16,141 bases of DNA from positions 1-16,141 of the forward strand of contig CAZOMM010000045.1 of the NCBI GenBank assembly GCA_964581165.1, written 5' to 3'. The stretch's first letter is position 1; each line of letters begins with the position of its first letter. Source of the DNA: CAZPAN01 sp964581165. Lineage in GTDB: Bacteria; Actinomycetota; Coriobacteriia; Coriobacteriales; CADBOM01. The position numbers and the translations under genes are program-made. Under the pieces are notes generated by a model that was not told the DNA's origin, did no database searches, and was given only the letters and a program-made list of their open reading frames with translations. This document shows, piece by piece, positions 12,842-16,141 of the stretch.

Positions 12842-13027
12842 TCACAATTCATTCGCTGTTTTTGTAGACCCGACCCGTGCTAAATCTACATGCATCATCT
12901 CAGGTAGTCTAAGCATTGCAATGATATCCCAACGATGACGCAGATAAAAATCTCTATCGTTCGAACGTGAAAGATAAGGCCTAGGAATCCGACATCCCCA
13001 GATGCACCGGTGCCGGTGCATCGGCAC
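12842..13027 (-). pseudogene. Possible gene remnant or small ORF
   Basis: A 61-codon minus-strand frame with plausible composition, including RPYLSRSNDRDFYLRHRW and PEMMHVDLARVGSTK, ends just before the yebC promoter area. Its only upstream ATG codons (13027, 13021) lie in or next to the 13001-13022 palindrome and have no ribosome binding site, and the frame breaks in the GC-rich repeats beyond. I do not recognise a family. It could be the 3' end of a gene cut by repeat growth, a genuine small protein, or chance. Confidence 0.25.
13001..13022. promoter_or_regulatory. 22-bp near-palindrome
   Basis: GATGCACCGG and CCGGTGCATC are perfect inverted arms (13001-13010, 13013-13022) around TG. No T-tract follows on either strand, so a terminator is unlikely. 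It adjoins the 17-bp repeat array and may be a protein-binding site or a replication-slippage product. Confidence 0.45.
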
Positions 13028-13031
13028 GTCA

Positions 13032-13099
13032 GCGCACCCGGCACCCTAGCGCACCCGCCACCCTAGTGCACCCGGCACCCTAGCGCATCCGGCCTTCCT
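13032..13099. repeat. Four 17-bp tandem repeats
   Basis: GCGCACCCGGCACCCTA (13032-13048) is followed by copies at 13049-13065 (one change), 13066-13082 (one change) and a degenerate fourth at 13083-13099. The array is much richer in G+C than its surroundings. It lies downstream of the protease gene. Confidence 0.85.
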
Positions 13100-13107
13100 T
13101 AAAACAC

Positions 13108-13139
13108 GCAGCTCGTCACGCAGGCAGCTCGTCACGCAG
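13108..13139. repeat. 16-bp perfect tandem duplication
   Basis: GCAGCTCGTCACGCAG occurs twice without mismatch, 15 bp before the 3' end of the protease gene. Together with the adjoining 17-bp array it makes about 110 bp of repeats. Confidence 0.85.
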
Positions 13140-13153
13140 CTCGCCCGGCTTCC

Positions 13154-14140
13154 TCAGTTCTTCTCGACGGCCTGATATCTCCAATACACAAAGAGAATCC
13201 CCAGCAACAAGACAATCGTCACTGCTAGACCTCCCTCTAATCCAAATGCTCCGCCGTTTATAATCTCCCTACCTTCCGTGAGAGTGCTAGAGAACACAGA
13301 GCAGGCCACTTCGGTTCCGCTTACCTGAATTCCATAGAAATTGCCCTGCACCAGATTCCACATGAAATGAAGAGCTCCAACTCCCCAAATGTTTCCGCTT
13401 TTCACAAAGTAGATGGATGCAAAGACCCCATACAAAGTAAGATTGATAATTGCCAAAAGGCTTATGCCGCTATTGAACAGATGCAGCATGGTAAACAAAA
13501 CAGAATTTGCAATAACGGCCGCCCATATTGAATGGCACCTCGCAAAAGAAACTAGAAAATATCCCCGCATCATCACTTCTTCTGCCATTCCTTGAATCAA
13601 AAAACCAACGATGAACAGCAGAAGAATTCCTAGTGCAAAGTTTTCCGATAACCCGTCAAAACTCAAGGAGCCTGTAAGGATGCAAATCAATACTGCTACA
13701 GAAAACATTACAAAACCTAGAACCAAGCCCTCTAGATATTCTTTTCCGGCTCTCTTTCTCACAAAGCCCAGCGTTGTCATGTCTCTTTTCTGAAACACTT
13801 TACAAAAAAGAATCACAGTTCCTATCATGGCAAGCGTAGAGAATAGTGCGACTAAGGTTATAGAAAGCGATTCTTGACCTCCCGACGCAAAATCAGAAAG
13901 CGACCATTCAAAACTCATCTTTTCTTCTTCGGCAACAAAAGACACGCCCAAAAGATCCCCCATTAATTCGGGGTTTCCAAACGCTATCACCAGAAATATT
14001 GGAACCATTAAAATGCCTTCTGCAAAAACAGCCGTTAGAAAAACAAGAATGAATACGCCAACTTCCCCAAATGCATTCATTCCCTTTTGTGCTGCCGCCG
14101 CCTCTTTAACTGCGTCGGGTTTATCCAAGGTGAATTTCAT
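13154..14140 (-). CDS. CPBP-family intramembrane protease (CAAX protease homologue)
   Basis: This 328-residue polytopic membrane protein has several hydrophobic segments (about 28-54, 92-116, 136-157, 168-184, 203-216, 226-246 and 305-321). The three ABI/CPBP motifs are intact: EEVMMRG (E187, E188, R192), FTMLH (216-220), and HFMWN (H258, N262). The family includes CAAX prenyl proteases and bacterial members linked to bacteriocin self-immunity, but the bacterial substrate is usually unknown, as here. A soluble loop of about 35 residues (57-91) lies between the first segments. The ATG at 14140 has AGGAG 8 nt upstream. It is divergent from ade across a spacer containing a gap. No bacteriocin gene is visible nearby, so an immunity role is not supported. 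Confidence 0.9.
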   Translation of the reverse strand: MKFTLDKPDAVKEAAAAQKGMNAFGEVGVFILVFLTAVFAEGILMVPIFLVIAFGNPELMGDLLGVSFVAEEEKMSFEWSLSDFASGGQESLSITLVALFSTLAMIGTVILFCKVFQKRDMTTLGFVRKRAGKEYLEGLVLGFVMFSVAVLICILTGSLSFDGLSENFALGILLLFIVGFLIQGMAEEVMMRGYFLVSFARCHSIWAAVIANSVLFTMLHLFNSGISLLAIINLTLYGVFASIYFVKSGNIWGVGALHFMWNLVQGNFYGIQVSGTEVACSVFSSTLTEGREIINGGAFGLEGGLAVTIVLLLGILFVYWRYQAVEKN

Positions 14141-14188
14141 GAGGCTTCTCCTGTTCTGGCCAGCCTAACGATGGTATTTGCTTTTATC

Positions 14189-14227
14189 CTAAGCATGTAG
14201 TTTTTCGAGATCCTTATTTGTCTTTAT
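14189..14227 (-). CDS. Possible 3' end of a gene lying in the gap
   Basis: From the gap edge the minus strand reads IKTNKDLEKLHA and a TAG stop, 48 bp before the protease start. The composition is protein-like, but 12 codons prove little. If the gap is larger than 100 bp, an upstream operon partner of the protease may be hidden there. Confidence 0.15.
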   Translation of the reverse strand: MKTNKDLEKLHA

Positions 14228-14327
14228 NNNNNNNNNNNNNNNNNNNNNNNNNNNNNNNNNNNNNNNNNNNNNNNNNNNNNNNNNNNNNNNNNNNNNNNNN
14301 NNNNNNNNNNNNNNNNNNNNNNNNNNN
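14228..14327. other. Assembly gap (100 N)
   Basis: Exactly 100 N in the divergent spacer between the protease gene and ade. It hides the promoters of both and any riboswitch or gene between them. Confidence 0.95.
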
Positions 14328-14369
14328 ATTGCAGCAACTGCAGTAACAACATAGAAAGAGAGGAACCCA

Positions 14370-16141
14370 ATGCTAGATAAAGCCTTTTGCAAAATGCCAC
14401 TTTATAAGTGCACCAAGGAGCTGGTTAATGTTGCGCAGGGCATACAAGCCGCCGACAAACTTGTCAAAAACGCCAAGCTGGTAAACGTAAATACGGCTGA
14501 AATACTCGAGGGCACCGATGTTGCCATAGCCTGTGGAAGGATTGCCTATGTTGGCAACGATGCCTCTCATTGCATTGGCGATAACACAGAAGTCATCGAT
14601 GCCGAAGGTCTCTATCTTGCTCCGGGTTTTCTAGACGGCCACATACATGTTGAATCGTCGATGCTGGGTGCCGGAGAGTATGCCCGTGCCGTAGTCCCCC
14701 ATGGCACAGTGGGCATTTACATGGACCCCCATGAGATTTGCAATGTGCTGGGGCTGGATGGTGTAAGACTGATGCTAGACGATGCAAAGCGCGCTCCGCT
14801 TAAAACCACGCTTACCACTCCATCTTGTGTACCAGCAGTACCAGGCTTTGAAGACACCGGTTCTTACATGGATGCTGAGCTAGTTGAGCAAACAATGAGC
14901 TGGGACGAAACCGTAGGTCTGGGCGAGATGATGAACTTTGTAGGAGTTCTTGCAAGCGACGATCTTCCCCACGGCGAGATAGAAGCAACTCTTAAAGCCG
15001 ATAAAACTGTTACCGGGCACTATTCGATGCCCGAAACCGACCGGGGTCTCAACGCCTTTGTTGCATCTGGAGTGAGATGCTGCCACGAATCTACTCGCCC
15101 CGAAGATGTCATTGCCAAGATGCGTCTTGGCATGTATGCCCAGTTAAGATATGGATCGGCTTGGCAGGATCTGCCCGAAATCGCAAGCGCAATATTGAAC
15201 GAAAAGATAGACACCCGAATGGCTAGTCTTATCTCGGACGACACCCATCCTCATACGATTGTTGAGTACGGACATCTAGATCACATTCTTGCCACAGCAG
15301 TCGAATGTGGAATCGATCCCATTTCTGCCATCCAGATGGTAAGCATCAACACCGCGCAATGCTTTGGAATGGATGCCGACCTAGGCTCTATCTCGCCTGG
15401 ACGCTGCGCAGATATGGTTTTGTTGGAGGATCTAAAAGACTTCAAGGTTCGAATGACAATAATAGACGGGGAAGTAGTCGCCAAAGATGGCAAGGCCCTG
15501 TTTGAGCTGGAAAAACTTGAGTATCCCACTTGGGCAACTCAATCGATGAATGTGGGATACGAGATTGATGAGTCTCATTTTAAGATTGCCTCACCCGACC
15601 CCTCGGCTAGCGAAGTGGAGCTTAGGGCCATTGAGGTTATTGCTGGCAAGACCATCACCCGCGAGGTTCATGTAAAGCTTGCAGCCAATAATGGAGCAAT
15701 TGAATCTGATCCCGACCAAGACGTGTTGAAGGCCGTGGTTTTTGAGAGGCATCATGCCACAGGCAAACGTGGCTATGGTTTTGTAAAAGGTTTTCAGATT
15801 AAAAATGGAGCCATGGCATCCACGGTGGCACACGATGCTCACAATCTTTTAGTAGTAGGTTCCAACGATGCAGATATGGCTTTAGCTGCCCAGACTCTTG
15901 TGCAATGCGGCGGAGGAATGGTCGCAGTATCCAATGGCAAAGTAATAGGCCTAGTGGAGCTTCCAATAGCTGGGCTTATGGATGACTTGGATGCTGTGGA
16001 AATGAGTGCAAAGGTGGATAAACTGCAAGTTGCTTGGGAGTCGATCGGCTGTACAATGCCTAGTCCTTTTATGACCATGGCGCTGATCCCGCTTGCGTGC
16101 CTGCCAGAACTTAGGCTAACCGATAGAGGCTTAGTAGACTG
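14370..16141 (+). CDS. ade: Adenine deaminase (3' end outside window)
   Basis: This metal-dependent amidohydrolase converts adenine to hypoxanthine and ammonia for purine salvage and nitrogen supply. The 590 visible codons cover almost the whole protein. The metal-site motifs are present: PGFLDGHIHVESSML (HxH at 91-93), DPHEICNVLG (119-128), GLGEMMNF (E186), GHYS (H217), CHES (H239), and ISDDTHP (289-294). The C-terminal domain has VLLEDL, HHATGKRGYGFVKGF and VAHDAHNLLVVG. The last visible residues, CLPELRLTDRGLVD, are near the usual end, so only a few residues should be missing. The ATG at 14370 has GAGAGG 6 nt upstream. A short TGCAG-CAA-CTGCA hairpin (around 14330-14342) precedes it, next to the gap. 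An adenine-sensing riboswitch cannot be assessed because of the N run. Confidence 0.96.
   Translation, partial: MLDKAFCKMPLYKCTKELVNVAQGIQAADKLVKNAKLVNVNTAEILEGTDVAIACGRIAYVGNDASHCIGDNTEVIDAEGLYLAPGFLDGHIHVESSMLGAGEYARAVVPHGTVGIYMDPHEICNVLGLDGVRLMLDDAKRAPLKTTLTTPSCVPAVPGFEDTGSYMDAELVEQTMSWDETVGLGEMMNFVGVLASDDLPHGEIEATLKADKTVTGHYSMPETDRGLNAFVASGVRCCHESTRPEDVIAKMRLGMYAQLRYGSAWQDLPEIASAILNEKIDTRMASLISDDTHPHTIVEYGHLDHILATAVECGIDPISAIQMVSINTAQCFGMDADLGSISPGRCADMVLLEDLKDFKVRMTIIDGEVVAKDGKALFELEKLEYPTWATQSMNVGYEIDESHFKIASPDPSASEVELRAIEVIAGKTITREVHVKLAANNGAIESDPDQDVLKAVVFERHHATGKRGYGFVKGFQIKNGAMASTVAHDAHNLLVVGSNDADMALAAQTLVQCGGGMVAVSNGKVIGLVELPIAGLMDDLDAVEMSAKVDKLQVAWESIGCTMPSPFMTMALIPLACLPELRLTDRGLVD

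Noticed and set aside
13001..13022. Intrinsic terminator
   Set aside because: The inverted arms are perfect, but no T-tract follows on either strand.
12989..13139. CRISPR-like array
   Set aside because: Units of 17 and 16 bp are contiguous with no unique spacers, and there are no cas genes.
13154..14140. Bacteriocin immunity system
   Set aside because: The CPBP motifs alone do not show this. There is no leader-peptide precursor, transporter or regulator pair nearby.
14189..14392. Minus-strand frame running through the gap at 14228-14327
   Set aside because: It exists only because N is read as open sequence, and its far part is antisense to the ade start and ribosome binding site.

Overview
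The window looks like a chromosomal, mostly housekeeping stretch from an actinobacterium of moderate G+C (about mid-40s percent by eye), probably of the class Coriobacteriia. That placement is inference: it rests on a GlfT2-type galactofuranosyltransferase (an actinobacterial hallmark) beside a QueH-type queuosine module and yebC-ruvCAB at moderate G+C. The sequence is a draft scaffold. It has three runs of exactly 100 N (5121-5220, 8123-8222, 14228-14327), which are probably gaps of unknown true length.

Layout. At 1-45 is the first codons of an unidentified minus-strand gene. At 469-2289 (+) is a GlfT2-like galactofuranosyltransferase, convergent with rnhB. Everything from rnhB to the CPBP protease gene is on the minus strand. 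In the direction of transcription (right to left) it reads: CPBP-family membrane protease; a repeat-rich spacer with a possible gene remnant; yebC with a strong terminator; ruvC-ruvA-ruvB; two unrecognised genes, one encoding a probable DUF6483-like protein and one a single-pass membrane coiled-coil protein; a cold-shock gene; queH-queA-tgt; rplS; rnhB. At the right end ade (adenine deaminase) is divergent from the protease gene and runs off the window.

How the genes work together. RuvA, RuvB and RuvC form the complete Holliday-junction branch-migration and resolution machine. Tgt, QueA and QueH together convert preQ1 base into queuosine in tRNA, while no preQ1 synthesis gene is present here, so the locus is the tRNA-side half of the pathway. 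YebC, L19 and the cold-shock protein concern translation and RNA.

I found no new defence, mobile or CRISPR system and no tRNA or rRNA gene. The most unusual feature is the abundance of short tandem duplications (9-26 bp units) in nearly every spacer and inside three genes. In queA and queH these have produced repetitive low-complexity segments in otherwise conserved enzymes. Two compact regulatory arrangements also deserve a look: a promoter whose -10 lies in the loop of the tgt terminator, just before rplS, and an apparently branched structured RNA ending in a T-tract between rplS and rnhB.
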